A stretch of DNA of 64,000 nt from Trypanosoma brucei gambiense DAL972 (Eukaryota > Euglenozoa > Kinetoplastea > Trypanosomatida > Trypanosomatidae). A program made the translations under genes and the position numbers. The stretch lies in contig NC_026744.1 in assembly GCF_000210295.1 (NCBI RefSeq), positions 1,178,001-1,242,000 on the forward strand, given 5' to 3'. Below the pieces are notes generated by a model. It searched no databases. It saw only the letters and a list, made by a program, of their open reading frames with translations, and had not been told where the DNA came from. Shown here in pieces: positions 20,761-31,538 of the stretch (position 1 is the first letter of the stretch; every line of letters starts with the position of its first letter).

Positions 20761-23700
20761 TCAGTATCCACAAATAAGGGGTTCTCCACTGTTATCTCCA
20801 GTTCCACCACACGGTAAAGGTACCAGGGGAGTGGCACAAGTCTCTACCACATCACCTGTTACGGTGGCAAACAGGGAAGCACACCCCGAGCCATCGGAAT
20901 CCCAAACTTCATGATATGTCACGCGGTGCTTAAGTAATGCGTTGCCTCCCATGAGGATCACCATCGCCTGAACCATGCACTGCATTTCAATCTCTGTTTG
21001 CTGGAAGAAGATCCCCAAATCAGTGGAGTTGTCGACCTCGTACGCCTCGCGAATGAAGTGTTGGGAGAGCCGCCCCACGTAACGCTTGATAGCCTGCCCC
21101 GCAACAAAATCTTGAGATGTAAATATCACAACAGGGTCTCCCGCCTCCAGTTCTCCCGGATCAGACGGAATTCGGCGCATTGGCTCATGAAGCAAATATC
21201 CACCACCCGCAACTTCCGACGAAATTGGTGTGGTCTCACACTGTTGGGCGTTAGACCTCGGTCGCCTATTTGTTTGGCTCCCTGTGGGTTTTAAGATATT
21301 TCCCACGAAAGCTGTGACTTTTGAGGCAAAGGTTCGTAGTTTGCGCCCTATGACGCCATGGCGCCTTCTGTTGTCACTGTAGAATTCAAACGCATCGGAG
21401 GGCGCAGAAACTGGTGCGACGATCCTCTCGTTCCACCATTGAGCGGGATTTACTGCATCCACCTTGAAAACATACGGAAGCGTATAAGGTGCGTTGCTCA
21501 TCGTAAAGACTCTCGGCTCAGCGTCCTGTGGCGCAGGCCCAGTCCCGCAGCTACTGCTTCCAAGTGGCGGAGAACGAAGTCCATCCACCATAGGTGCTTC
21601 TCCATGACTGCTCGAGCCGTGATCAACAGGTTTTGTGTCGGCGTCTAAATAACGCATGCATTCGCTGAAGGAGCGTTTCTCTAACTCCATCAAGCGGGTT
21701 TGCTGCTCAGTCGTGCACGTCATGAGACATCCCTCCATTCGAAGATGTAGTTCTCCCGAATTCGGCTCGAAAAAGAAATCACACGCGTAACTTGTAACAC
21801 AAAGTCTAGACAACGAAGAACGGCCACAGCGGCGTAGCGCCGCCCGGCACACTGTCTGGACATAGGAACGTTTGGCGTTAGCAACACATTCGCTAACAGT
21901 TGCTACCGCTGTGGCACCGTGATATGTCCGAGGAAGTGCGAAACGGGTGTTTAACACAACACGCTCCTGGGAACCGTATATATTTGCTGATTCCGGTACA
22001 TACGGTATCGTAACCATCAAACTATCTTCAAACGATAGATCTCCGATCATTCCAAGCATCATCTCTGCCTCTTCTTCATCATCAATCTTGACAATATAGT
22101 CTGTAGTTTTATCGGCTTTCCCAGCCCCACCAGGTTCGTGGTTGCTGCAAGACCCACCAAAAGATTCGTTGTCATCCCAATGGTCAGACATAAAATCATC
22201 CGCACAAGCCTCAAAAGGATCGCAGGAAGAGTCTGAGCCACGTAGGTTGCTGTTAGCGAACCGTGCACCAATGTTCATTGCGAGGCCACCCAGACGATGA
22301 TGCCGACTACGCCCAAGCTGCTCAGCTACAGCCTCGAGGCGAATTACAGACTCCTTGTTTCGTATTGCAGGGTCAAGCACCTCCACACGAGGGGGCGACG
22401 GCACGGGAAGACCCACAAGGCAGCAGCCCGTCCCCGTCAGCGTTCCAATAATGGTGTCGTGTGAAATGCTAAGGGTGATGCGAATACCAAAGACGGCATT
22501 CAGTTTTTGGAACTTGAGATTGAAGAGAAGTTGTTTGTGCAAAGAATACTCAATGTACGGCAACGCTTGCGACACAGCAAGAGCGAGTCCAACACCACGA
22601 ATTGCACTCTTTTCCTTCGTCACAACGGCCTGAACGAGCCGCGGTCGTTCTCTGTAAATGAGTTCCTGCGGCATCGCACATGATGTAAGAAGTACTTCGG
22701 GTACCAACCTAGAGTGGCAGACATTGCACATAAATTGGTTTGCGTCCTCCTCTGTTGCATCCTTGTATCGCACCACTGGAGCGTATAGGTGGAGCAACGA
22801 GCACGCCTTTCTCGCGGCAAACCTTTTCCTCACTGATTGGTACAGAAGTTCCGGACCACAGCGAAGCGGGTGAAGTGTAAGATTAAGCATGACAGCCGTG
22901 CCGAAAAGTGATAGCACCACCACGTCTTCGTGGTATAGCACCGCCTCCTCATAACCGATAATGACATTACAGTGAAAAGCACGAGCATTGGCCCTCAGCT
23001 CTTCCCGCAGTTCCATCCACCATGCATCGCGTTCTTGAGAAATGAGGTGTCTAGATTTCATCTTGGCTACGATCTTCACGGACATGGCACTGATGTGACC
23101 ACCGACGTGCTCTACGGTTCCGCAAGGCAGGTCCTTTACGGTCAATAAAAGGACGTTTGTTCGCATCCCCGTGGGTGCCGGTGGCAGCGACTCCATAGAA
23201 GGATTGTCTCCTCTCGTAGCGCCTGGTGAGTTGCTTTCATGTACGAAGGGTATGAGAGCGCTCGTCCCGTGAAAACTTGACCTCTGCTGCGCTGCAGTGG
23301 AGATGCCTAACCGTTGCTGTTGCGGTTGCTGCGCTGCCTGCACCGCTTCCTGTTCAAGACATCGGATATTCATGGCGACCACATTGTTACCAGCTAGGTC
23401 ACCATGTCCAACGGCTGGTGGCATTTGTAGCGGTGTCGGCATGGAGCAATGCATAGCAACAGGCGAATCGCTCATGGGGGGAGTCAGCCTCTTCACTAAC
23501 TGTATTTGTGCCGCTGGCACCGTATCTGCACCCCCTGGATCAACGAACTTCACTGCGGAGAGAACACATGGAGTGCCGTAGGCACGTACGATTATACCGT
23601 TAGCCTCCATGTCAAACTCCTCTACGTAACCAAGTACTGCGTTGCACTGCATTTCCACCACCTTACGCGCCAACTGACGCCTAACTTTTCCACTCAACTT

Positions 23701-24468
23701 GTACAGTTGAATGATGCGTGCTTCATTAGTGGATCGTGTGCTTCGCAGGTTCGTGAGTTTGGAATGCTCGGGGTCTGCCTTCACGATTAACTCCTCCACC
23801 ATTGTAAGCATGGTCTCCACACGATACACAGAAGGGTCCAATCTCCACGCAGAAAAAATAAGAACTCCCTCATCCCCCATGGTGAAAGAGGGATGTTGCG
23901 CCCGCGCTGCTCGCAGTGGTTCCAAATCGCTTGACATTTGCATAAAGGCGGCTGAAGGTACAGCTTGTGGCTGTTGACTGGTCTCCCCGCGAGTGTGGGG
24001 GCTCCTCGTGTTTTGTGGTGAAGGTAGTTTGCAGACGTACCGCTTAGGCAGACGCGGGGCTAGTGGATTCTCCGCTGTGTGAAACTTTATCTTTAGCGTA
24101 AGGCGAATCTCCCCCCGTATGCCTTCAGTGCTAGTGTCAAAGAGAGGGAACCAGCCACTCATGGAAGCATTGCTCTTCAGGACCATAGAATTGAGGTCCA
24201 CAAAGGTGTGTCCCACGATGTCGTCGCGACTGAAAATGTCATGGTCATAGACGCGCACTTCGAGCGGGTCCTCCTGCAAAACAAGCAGGTCCGGCGTGTC
24301 AAAGCGGAAAACTCTGTTCCATACGGGATGGCACGACATGCGGGAAATATCTGTAGTGTATTCAAGGTCATCGAGCTTCACCACAACGTAGGTATCAGCG
24401 AGACCCGTTGTGCGGTCCATGACGGGGAGGTCACGCGCCTCATGTACGGTCACCGTCAGTGTTGCCAT
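20761..24468 (-). CDS. C2CD5: C2 domain-containing protein 5 (C2CD5/CDP138) orthologue, 1235 aa
   Basis: An N-terminal C2 domain (residues 1-130) has Ca2+-binding-loop aspartates in MDRTTGLADTYVVVK and VYDHDIFSRDDIVG and ends in SGWFPLFDTSTEGIRGE, as in vertebrate C2CD5. A second signature (about 200-320) reads VEELIVKADPEH, STNEARIIQLYKLSGK and NAVLGYVEEFDMEANG; C2CD5 has equivalent stretches after its C2 domain. Similar beta-rich units recur to the C-terminus. In mammals this protein is an Akt2 substrate that promotes GLUT4 vesicle fusion. In trypanosomes a role in membrane traffic is inferred. Gln- and Ser-rich linkers separate the units. No membrane segment. Confidence 0.85.
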   Translation of the reverse strand: MATLTVTVHEARDLPVMDRTTGLADTYVVVKLDDLEYTTDISRMSCHPVWNRVFRFDTPDLLVLQEDPLEVRVYDHDIFSRDDIVGHTFVDLNSMVLKSNASMSGWFPLFDTSTEGIRGEIRLTLKIKFHTAENPLAPRLPKRYVCKLPSPQNTRSPHTRGETSQQPQAVPSAAFMQMSSDLEPLRAARAQHPSFTMGDEGVLIFSAWRLDPSVYRVETMLTMVEELIVKADPEHSKLTNLRSTRSTNEARIIQLYKLSGKVRRQLARKVVEMQCNAVLGYVEEFDMEANGIIVRAYGTPCVLSAVKFVDPGGADTVPAAQIQLVKRLTPPMSDSPVAMHCSMPTPLQMPPAVGHGDLAGNNVVAMNIRCLEQEAVQAAQQPQQQRLGISTAAQQRSSFHGTSALIPFVHESNSPGATRGDNPSMESLPPAPTGMRTNVLLLTVKDLPCGTVEHVGGHISAMSVKIVAKMKSRHLISQERDAWWMELREELRANARAFHCNVIIGYEEAVLYHEDVVVLSLFGTAVMLNLTLHPLRCGPELLYQSVRKRFAARKACSLLHLYAPVVRYKDATEEDANQFMCNVCHSRLVPEVLLTSCAMPQELIYRERPRLVQAVVTKEKSAIRGVGLALAVSQALPYIEYSLHKQLLFNLKFQKLNAVFGIRITLSISHDTIIGTLTGTGCCLVGLPVPSPPRVEVLDPAIRNKESVIRLEAVAEQLGRSRHHRLGGLAMNIGARFANSNLRGSDSSCDPFEACADDFMSDHWDDNESFGGSCSNHEPGGAGKADKTTDYIVKIDDEEEAEMMLGMIGDLSFEDSLMVTIPYVPESANIYGSQERVVLNTRFALPRTYHGATAVATVSECVANAKRSYVQTVCRAALRRCGRSSLSRLCVTSYACDFFFEPNSGELHLRMEGCLMTCTTEQQTRLMELEKRSFSECMRYLDADTKPVDHGSSSHGEAPMVDGLRSPPLGSSSCGTGPAPQDAEPRVFTMSNAPYTLPYVFKVDAVNPAQWWNERIVAPVSAPSDAFEFYSDNRRRHGVIGRKLRTFASKVTAFVGNILKPTGSQTNRRPRSNAQQCETTPISSEVAGGGYLLHEPMRRIPSDPGELEAGDPVVIFTSQDFVAGQAIKRYVGRLSQHFIREAYEVDNSTDLGIFFQQTEIEMQCMVQAMVILMGGNALLKHRVTYHEVWDSDGSGCASLFATVTGDVVETCATPLVPLPCGGTGDNSGEPLICGY

Positions 24469-25228
24469 GTACCGATTCGCAAAATAGCGAACACTAATAA
24501 TGTCACAATTGTTAGAATACCTTTTTTGGGGGTGTTTATTTTTGTTTGCCTATCGTCGATACCGAAAAATATGCACGGCACTCTGTAAATTATGACTTAA
24601 TCCCCTTACCAGTAGTACCAACTCCTTGAATATCGCAGGCAAGCGAAGATTATGCGCAGTTGATGTACTGGCACCAAACGTTGATAGAAAAACGTACAAG
24701 ACAAATTTTATGCATTCGCATAGTTTGCGCAAGAATAGAGAGTGAATTAACTTGAAATACAACACAAGGAATGGACATCTTTTTTTCCTTCCTGGGGGGG
24801 GGACGATTGAAGGAGACACGCGGCAACCAAATGATAGCTTAAACAAAATAAAGAAACGCAAAGGCGAAAGCATCTCCCCACAAAGAGAAAATGGCAATAA
24901 TTATAATTAGGAAACCTCTGCGCGCGGTCTCGAGGTAAAACGGTACTGGTGGGCACTGAACTTGTGTTGCAGAGGAGATCCGATAATACGCAGAGACGGC
25001 ACGCCTCGGCACACACTGTAGAGTAACAAACGTAATACAGACAGCAAATAAAATAAAATTAAAAAGGGGGATGTTAAAGTGTAAAAACACCAAGACTCCT
25101 GACATAATCAAGTGGCGGCAATGTAAAATAGAGATAACATCACGGTCATCTTCCTCTCCCCTCTTAAACCCGAAAAAAGCTAATGCCACAAAAGTGGTTC
25201 TATTTCTCCCTACTTGGCCACACACGCG

Positions 25229-25231
<3 letters not shown>
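24469..25231 (-). other. Intergenic region
   Basis: Mixed-composition gap, A-rich on the + strand in several places, ending in an (AT)n run next to the phosphatase stop codon. No gene supported. Confidence 0.5.

Positions 25232-25261
<30 letters not shown>
25232..25261. repeat. (AT)n microsatellite abutting a stop codon
   Basis: About 15 AT units that run into the end of the phosphatase gene at 25261, so the repeat lies at the very start of its 3' UTR. Confidence 0.9.
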
Positions 25262-25263
<2 letters not shown>

Positions 25264-26790
25264 ACTAGTACGCTCTCCATAATTTAGTCGCTCCCGGGTT
25301 ATTCGCATCCACATGGAACGCAACTCAGCGAGGAAGCATACCTGTGGATTCACAACGGGCCGTGCCCTCTGTAGACATTGCAGCAAACTCGAGAAGGAGA
25401 ACACATGCATGTCACCATTGCCTGATTCGTCGCCAGAAGGAGCTGCATTGTTTGTAGGATCATCTGAATGTAGGGAACCTCTTTCACCTTCAACCACCTG
25501 CTGCAAAGGTGTGCGAATCCGCCCCGCACATCTCCGTATGTAATACGCCATAATTATGCTCGGACTACGTGAAACGCCCTTTAAGCAATGTACCAATACA
25601 CCTGGGAGCACACAAAGGGTTGCTCGCAGAAAATCACTTGGTTCCAAATCGTTGCCTAGCGAAAGTACGAGTGGTTGAAAACCGTCGCCGCGAGCAGGCC
25701 ACGCAACATCGCTACTAATCTGCTCAGCTGCCTCAGTACAATCATCGTTGCGGGCAGCCGCAGTTTTGACAGCTCCTCTAGGTTCTTGTTTCTCTCTTGT
25801 TTTCTTCACCATCACTTCGGTGAGCCTGTGAAGTGCAAGCAGCGCCTCCTTGGCAGCCGCGTCGTTGGACTCAGAAACATTTTCTGATAGTTGGGGCCCG
25901 TTCGCGCCAAAAGTGTTGGCAATATGAACGAGACACTGGAGAATAACCGTCGTCTCCATTACCACCGACGTCGCAGCATCGATAAGAAGATGCATAAAAT
26001 CCTCCACAACGTCAACAACGTCGGCTATCCGCGATGTGGCGTTATCTTCCATGGATATAGCAAAGTAATAGATCGGGACCGAAAGTACCGGAAGCTCCCC
26101 ATCGAAAAAAAACTCCTCTTCCCTCAAGGGACTTGTCACAGTGTTGCAATCACTCCCGTTGTTGTCACCCTCAGAGCCGGCAGCAGATTTTTCAGCCCTT
26201 TCAAGAGCGACTCGTCGACGCAGCAGCGAACTGATGCATACCAGTAAGCCGCGCAGGAATGTTCGCTCATATTCCTCCAATATTTCTCGAAGGTTGCAAC
26301 CCCCACCCGCAGCCGTCAGGTTCCTATCAGAGTTGGGAACAAATGTGGGAAGTGACACGGGAACCACACGCAGCTTCAACTGTGCCAACGGCGTATTCTC
26401 AAATAACATGCGGCTGTTACTCCTCTCGTCTACGAACACCGATTCCTTCGGCATCAACGGCGTACTTGAGGTGATGAGTACCCCGCGTATCCACCGATCC
26501 CTTGGTGATGCCACAGTTCCTGTTTGCTCTCCCCCTATGGAACATTCTACCGGACTCGCAGCCTCATGGAAAAGCAATCGCTCCGTCAAGTTACCACTTT
26601 TTGCACCTGCAGCGCTGGTGAGGAAAACCCCTCCAGTCGAAGCTGTGGGGCAGTCGACCTCTCCCTTAAAGAAGGTGGAGTTCACAGCGTCAGATACATC
26701 GACAATACTGTCCCTGCGTTGCGACTCCAGCAACCCCTTAACAAGCTGCATCTGTTGCTCGTTCAGTTTACGATCATCGTCCCCCATCAT
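25261..26790 (-). CDS. Dual-specificity protein phosphatase, atypical (509 aa)
   Basis: The catalytic motif is VHCLKGVSRSPS, matching HCx5RS, with Cys402 and Arg408. The segment LGNDLEPSDFL lies about 25 residues upstream, where DUSPs carry the general-acid Asp. After the motif, IIMAYYIRRC matches the helix that follows the P-loop, and RARPVVNPQVCFLAELR matches the usual 'A...R....PN..F..QL' ending. The catalytic domain occupies roughly 225-500. The first 220 residues are unlike standard DUSPs and carry no recognised domain. Inserts of about 100 residues within the domain make it atypical. The start is a double ATG at 26785-26790. Confidence 0.8.
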
Positions 26791-26873
26791 GGACAGATTT
26801 TTTTATCTGTTTCCCTTATTGGAAGGGGTTTCTTTTTATCCACAACTGGAAGGCGTTGCTGTTGGCGAAAAGG

Positions 26874-26950
26874 CTGTAGAAGCATAAGCACCCCATGGCA
26901 GACGTCAGTAAACAACAAAAAAAAAGAGAGAATGGAAAAACGAATTAGAG
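26874..26950 (-). promoter_or_regulatory. Probable spliced-leader acceptor for the phosphatase gene
   Basis: On the - strand a strong pyrimidine tract (26907-26950) is followed by CTACAG with AG at 26874-26875, and no AG occurs between. The 5' UTR would be about 84 nt. Confidence 0.6.
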
Positions 26951-27232
26951 AATCGTTGCAACTGCAATGGTCGCCATGCGATGCGGAAAATGAAATTATT
27001 GGAAGGCTCGTCATGTAACAAAGGAAACATTGACTGCGCCCTACACGCATATACGCAAAAACAGAAGAAGGAAAAGAAAGGAAAAGAGAACGTTCAAATT
27101 TTTTAACGGTAACATAGGTTCACAACAGTGGTTGAGACACGAAAACGTGATGAATTGAGCCAATAACTCCGCATGACTCTTTGTAACTCCCCCTCACACT
27201 ACTTGGAGCATCTTTTAATTGCGCAACGACTC

Positions 27233-27250
27233 ATATATATATATATATAT
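27233..27250. repeat. (AT)n microsatellite
   Basis: Nine AT units within the long gap after the PSP1 gene. Confidence 0.9.
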
Positions 27251-29926
27251 TTCCTCTTCCTCCAAAATCCCTCAGCTTCCGGCACACGACCATCAGGTGG
27301 TAGTGAATTCAAATGCAAAACTTTACAAACCCATATAGGACCCTTCACCAAACGGGAGAGTGGCAAAAATATTTCGGCGGTATCACGCAATACAAACACC
27401 TTGTAACTGTAATAAACCCATTTCCTCCTATCTTTGTTTTGTTTTTTACATCTGTGACAACCTCCTCCCTACTTCCTCCTAGAAACTTTTTTTTAAAGGT
27501 GCTCATGAATAAAAAGGCACAAAAAGAGGAGTAGAAGGATGTACGAACCACATTTGCGGAGAATTTTGCACAGCCAAGGGTAATGCGATAACTCTTTCAT
27601 ATTTTCAGTGTGATTTTGAATTGTAGAGAGTTTTTTTTTATTCAGGATTGTTATTTTGTTAAAAACGAGCGGCAGCAAAAGTCAAACAAAGAAAAAAAAA
27701 GGAGACAAAGAACACAAACACGAAGGAATAGCAGTGCGATCCATTCTATTCTAGGCGCACGCTTGGTCAATAGGTGGGGAACTTTAAAAACAAAACAAGA
27801 GATCAAAAGCAGCAACAAAAAAAACCTCTCGGCTTCACTTGATAAAAAAGAGAAACAAATACATGATAAGAATGGAAATGAATTTAGCGAAGAAGCGAAA
27901 TCCACACGGAGAAGATGACGAAGTGTGACAGTTTGCGAATGTTACCTTCGCTCCGCCAACTGTATCGAACACAAAAATAAATACGCACATACACCATTTT
28001 CTCGTTTATCCATTCATATTCTATAGTGCGGCCGTGGAGGAAGCCGACAGCAACATCGATGACTGAAGCAAATAAACAATATTCCACACATTGGAAGTTT
28101 TTGTTTGGATGTTTTCATCAAAGTTAGCAATCGTGCACACAGCGTGAACAAAGAAAAACAAAACATCAATAACGAAAGCAAAAGCGAAAAAAAAAACAAA
28201 GAACAGAAAATATTTTCAGTTTGCCCCTCTTTCCCATTACAAACACAAACACAAACACACACAAATATATATATGTGTATACAAGCACAGTTAAGTAATA
28301 AAACCAAAGGGAGAGCAACATAGGAGTAGAGAAGTAGGAGAACAGGAATGCGTGAGGTTGTGTAAGAGAGAAAGAAGAAGGGAATGGGATCAAACGTTGG
28401 GATATTTTCGGTGGTCCGCTTCCTTCCCCGAGCATCACTCCAACAAACCCAATACTAAGAAAAAGCCACTGGCTCAAAAATATACTCCTTGGCATTTCTT
28501 CTTGTGATACAAATTTTGGAAATGAGACAAACGACAATAGGTTGCCGCGCCCTATGGCGTCACACCTCACCACAAAGAAACACATGTGTGAGGAGGAATT
28601 AGAGTAATGTCAGGGGAAACATACGAGTAAAGATAAGCAAAGATATCATTACACCTTAAGAAGACACTTAAGCTGTTAGAAATATGAGTGTCTTTCTCTC
28701 TCTCTCTCTGAAGAAGAACAAGGAAGTGAAGCTGCATTCCTTTTGTTGTTGTAGTTGTTTTCCATTCGCGTATCCATGTGTATGTTATGAATTTTTTTTA
28801 CACCCTTATACCGTTGCTTCTTTGAGTACTGTCCCCCACTTCTTACAACCTCACCTCACTACTTGCTCTTAACTGCCTTCATTATCTCCCTTTCCCTCCG
28901 TGGTGCCGCTGCTGTTGTTTGCCTTACCTCTGGCTCCCCAAGACACTCAAAACAAAGGTGAAAAGAAAGGAAAGGTGTTCAGTTCAAGTTAGAGGCCTCA
29001 TGCACACACAAAAAAAAAAACAAAATAAAAACACATTGCTTGCCATGTCACCACGCGGTACAGATGTCTTATCTTCCATACCTCATTCGTTGGAAATAAT
29101 TTCCCAACTGTAAGTCACCTCACAATTTCCTTCTTTGGTCATTTCCTTTACACCAGGTAGATGCGAGAAAAGGGAAATTTGGCACATATACACAACATTA
29201 GAGGGAGGGAAAGGCATACGTGCCCCCATCCCTTCTTCCCTTTTCTTTTTTTCCCTCCAAACCCTGAAAATAAGAAACGAAGTGTTACTACCGTCTGTGT
29301 TGCTTGCGGTCATCACGCGAATGAACAGTAAGGACGCGTAACCGGGTTCGTGTGTGTGCGTGTTGTTGATGATGTTTTTTTTTTTTCATTTGTGACGTTT
29401 TCCTTCCCATACCCCCAGTACACCCCCAGGTAATAATAACGGTAATTATATATTTATTTATTTAAATATGTAAATAGACGTATGAAAATTCAGCTTTCTT
29501 CCCAGTCATTCCACTCAATTGCACATCCCCCCATCACCCGTACACAAATCTCTCTATCTGGTAAGGAGAAAATGACGGGGAAATGTTAAGTGTTCGGAGA
29601 AGTGTGGGGAGAGTTCATTATCATTTTTTTTTTTAAAAAAAGTAAAATAGAACAAAATAAAATAGATACAATTATGATTGTGTTGTGTTGCTGCTGCTGC
29701 TGCTACTATCTCTATGATTGGCTGCGAAAACTCCTGACCCCAGCAAGTTAGGCGATGAGGTAGGAGTACGCGCTCACGTGGCTCAAAAACAAGAAAAGAC
29801 GTCCCAGTCCCCATAATCCATGGTTTTTCTTCCGGTCCTGATTATAACACCCGATTGGCTCATGTTTTCATACGTATATACGTATGTAGATATGTATATA
29901 TCATTTTGTGTGTGTGCTTTTTCCTT

Positions 29927-29960
29927 GTATATATATATATATATTTATTTATTTATTTAT
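29927..29960. repeat. (TA)n(TTTA)n compound repeat
   Basis: A TA run passes into TTTA units about 60 bp downstream of the PSP1 stop codon on the coding strand. Confidence 0.85.
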
Positions 29961-30014
29961 ATTTCAACCGGATATTGCACGTTGGGTACACTCTATTAAC
30001 CGTCTCATCCGATT

Positions 30015-31538
30015 TCAGCCAGTGTGTGCATCATTGTCTTGGTGGCCTCGGCCTCGGCGCTCCATCCAAATACGACAGCGAAACTTGGAGAACATCACCT
30101 GCAGAAGTGCTCGGAAGTCCACGCGATCATCGCTTTCGTACATAAATGTCAGCTTCTGACGATCAAACTGGTAGGCGGCTCCAACCACGCGAATAGTGAG
30201 CCCGAGTTGTTCACACACATGACGGCATTCCTCCACCGCCTCGTTCTCCCTCTCCACAAGCGGTCCCTTCCAGTCCTCTACCTCTTCATCCAGGGCGCAC
30301 CGCAGCACTTGCGCTGGTGCGGAGTTCCCGCTTGGTTCCGAGATCAACTCCTCCACATTGATCACTTCACCGAGGTCAACGCCACGGTCTGCTTCGAAAA
30401 TCACATATTTGCCTTTGCTTAACCGCAAGCAGCATATGGCAGTCACATCACGGTGGCCGTGACAGCGCAGAGTAACAAGAAACTTTCTATCCCCACACTC
30501 CCCATGCGACTCATTGTCAGCATGGATCGAAGAGAAGTTGGACACAAACTTGTCGCCGTCGTGAAAGATGCAGTTGTTATTGTTGTTGTCACCTTTCTGC
30601 TTGTTCTTCCCTCTTGACTGCCTTCGCTCCCTTCTGCGCTTCCCTTGCTCCACCTCCTCCTTATTCAATAGCTGCTCCTCTGTGCCGTCGGAGATAATTT
30701 GTGGTATGTTCTCAACACCAGGGAAACCAACGGTGACGAGCACCTTTTTCTCCTTTCGCTTCACCTTGTCACCCACCCTTCGCTTACTCTCATGCACATG
30801 CTCTTCGTATGCCTGCTCCAGCTCTATTGCGAGAGAGGTGGGTTTATCGTCTATCGACACCTTCACTGATGGTAGCGCTGCTGCTGCAGCAGATAGGACG
30901 GCGTTTGACACTGCACCGATCGCGTTATCGGTGGTAATCCCAGTTGAAGCAACGAAGTTCATTGGAGCGCTGCGCAGGTATGTGCGAGTGCAAGTTTCAT
31001 CGAGGAGAGCACTGCCTGGCGTTGCGTGTGTGATGTACCGGCACACTGTGGCTGGCGAAGCGGTCATACCCATCCCAGAAGAAGGTGTTGGAGCACCAAC
31101 AGAAACTTGCCGGAGCATCTGCGGTTTGTCAACCTTTTCTGGGGTTTGCATGGATGCGGAAGAATTGTTATAATATGCGGCGCGAGTCTGCCCCTCGGAC
31201 TCCGGTGGTGCTCTTTTCGACAAGTATGCATTGTCCACAGGGAAGGCGGTGCTGCTGTTGGCACTCCCTTGGGTGCCGAAAGGAATAAATGGACTCATCC
31301 CGCTGCTATCGGTAACCAAGTCCACAAACTGTTGGTGGCGTGGAACTCTGCTCGGCCCGTACACGGGTTGCAGGGGTCCTGCCAACTGGGCAAAGGTGAT
31401 GGAAGAAAGAGCGTCCATGCATGATTGGTTCCCCTCATTAGCCGCCATGAAGAAGTTGATGGCACCTGGAGTGAGGCCATGTGGTGTGCTTGGAAGACTT
31501 GAAGGAGCGCTGAACGATTCCCTACTCCCGCTCATCAT
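30015..31538 (-). CDS. PSP1 C-terminal domain protein (507 aa)
   Basis: The C-terminal region (about 350-505) carries the PSP1 signature: KYVIFEADRGVDLGEVINV, then the EECRHVCEQLGL helix and LTFMYESDDRVDFRALLQVMF. PSP1 domains occur in bacterial YaaT and yeast Psp1, a suppressor of DNA polymerase alpha mutations; trypanosomatids have several PSP1-domain proteins, some of them mRNA-associated. The N-terminal 240 residues are Ser/Ala/Pro-rich and probably disordered. A basic Lys/Arg-rich stretch (about 255-315) ending in an Asn run could bind RNA, which is inference. The start is a double ATG; the outer one at 31536-31538 is used here. The gene is followed by an unusually long gap. Confidence 0.85.
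   Translation of the reverse strand: MMSGSRESFSAPSSLPSTPHGLTPGAINFFMAANEGNQSCMDALSSITFAQLAGPLQPVYGPSRVPRHQQFVDLVTDSSGMSPFIPFGTQGSANSSTAFPVDNAYLSKRAPPESEGQTRAAYYNNSSASMQTPEKVDKPQMLRQVSVGAPTPSSGMGMTASPATVCRYITHATPGSALLDETCTRTYLRSAPMNFVASTGITTDNAIGAVSNAVLSAAAAALPSVKVSIDDKPTSLAIELEQAYEEHVHESKRRVGDKVKRKEKKVLVTVGFPGVENIPQIISDGTEEQLLNKEEVEQGKRRRERRQSRGKNKQKGDNNNNNCIFHDGDKFVSNFSSIHADNESHGECGDRKFLVTLRCHGHRDVTAICCLRLSKGKYVIFEADRGVDLGEVINVEELISEPSGNSAPAQVLRCALDEEVEDWKGPLVERENEAVEECRHVCEQLGLTIRVVGAAYQFDRQKLTFMYESDDRVDFRALLQVMFSKFRCRIWMERRGRGHQDNDAHTG

Larger units (their letters stand above)
26951..30014 (-). other. 3 kb gap: probable long 3' UTR of the PSP1-domain gene
   Basis: No gene supported on either strand. 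The + strand is A-rich with poly(A) blocks (27680-27720, 27790-27860, 28180-28200), giving U-rich RNA on the coding strand. Dinucleotide repeats occur at 27233-27250 and 29927-29943, and a CAAACA repeat at 28240-28260. Small - strand frames (such as 29554-29814) contain homopolymer-derived Phe/Lys runs. The most economical reading is a long, U-rich 3' UTR. Confidence 0.55.

Noticed and set aside
29554..29814. 86-codon - strand ORF with ATG just after the PSP1 gene
   Set aside because: Ala run from a GCA repeat and Phe/Lys runs from homopolymers; most likely 3' UTR.
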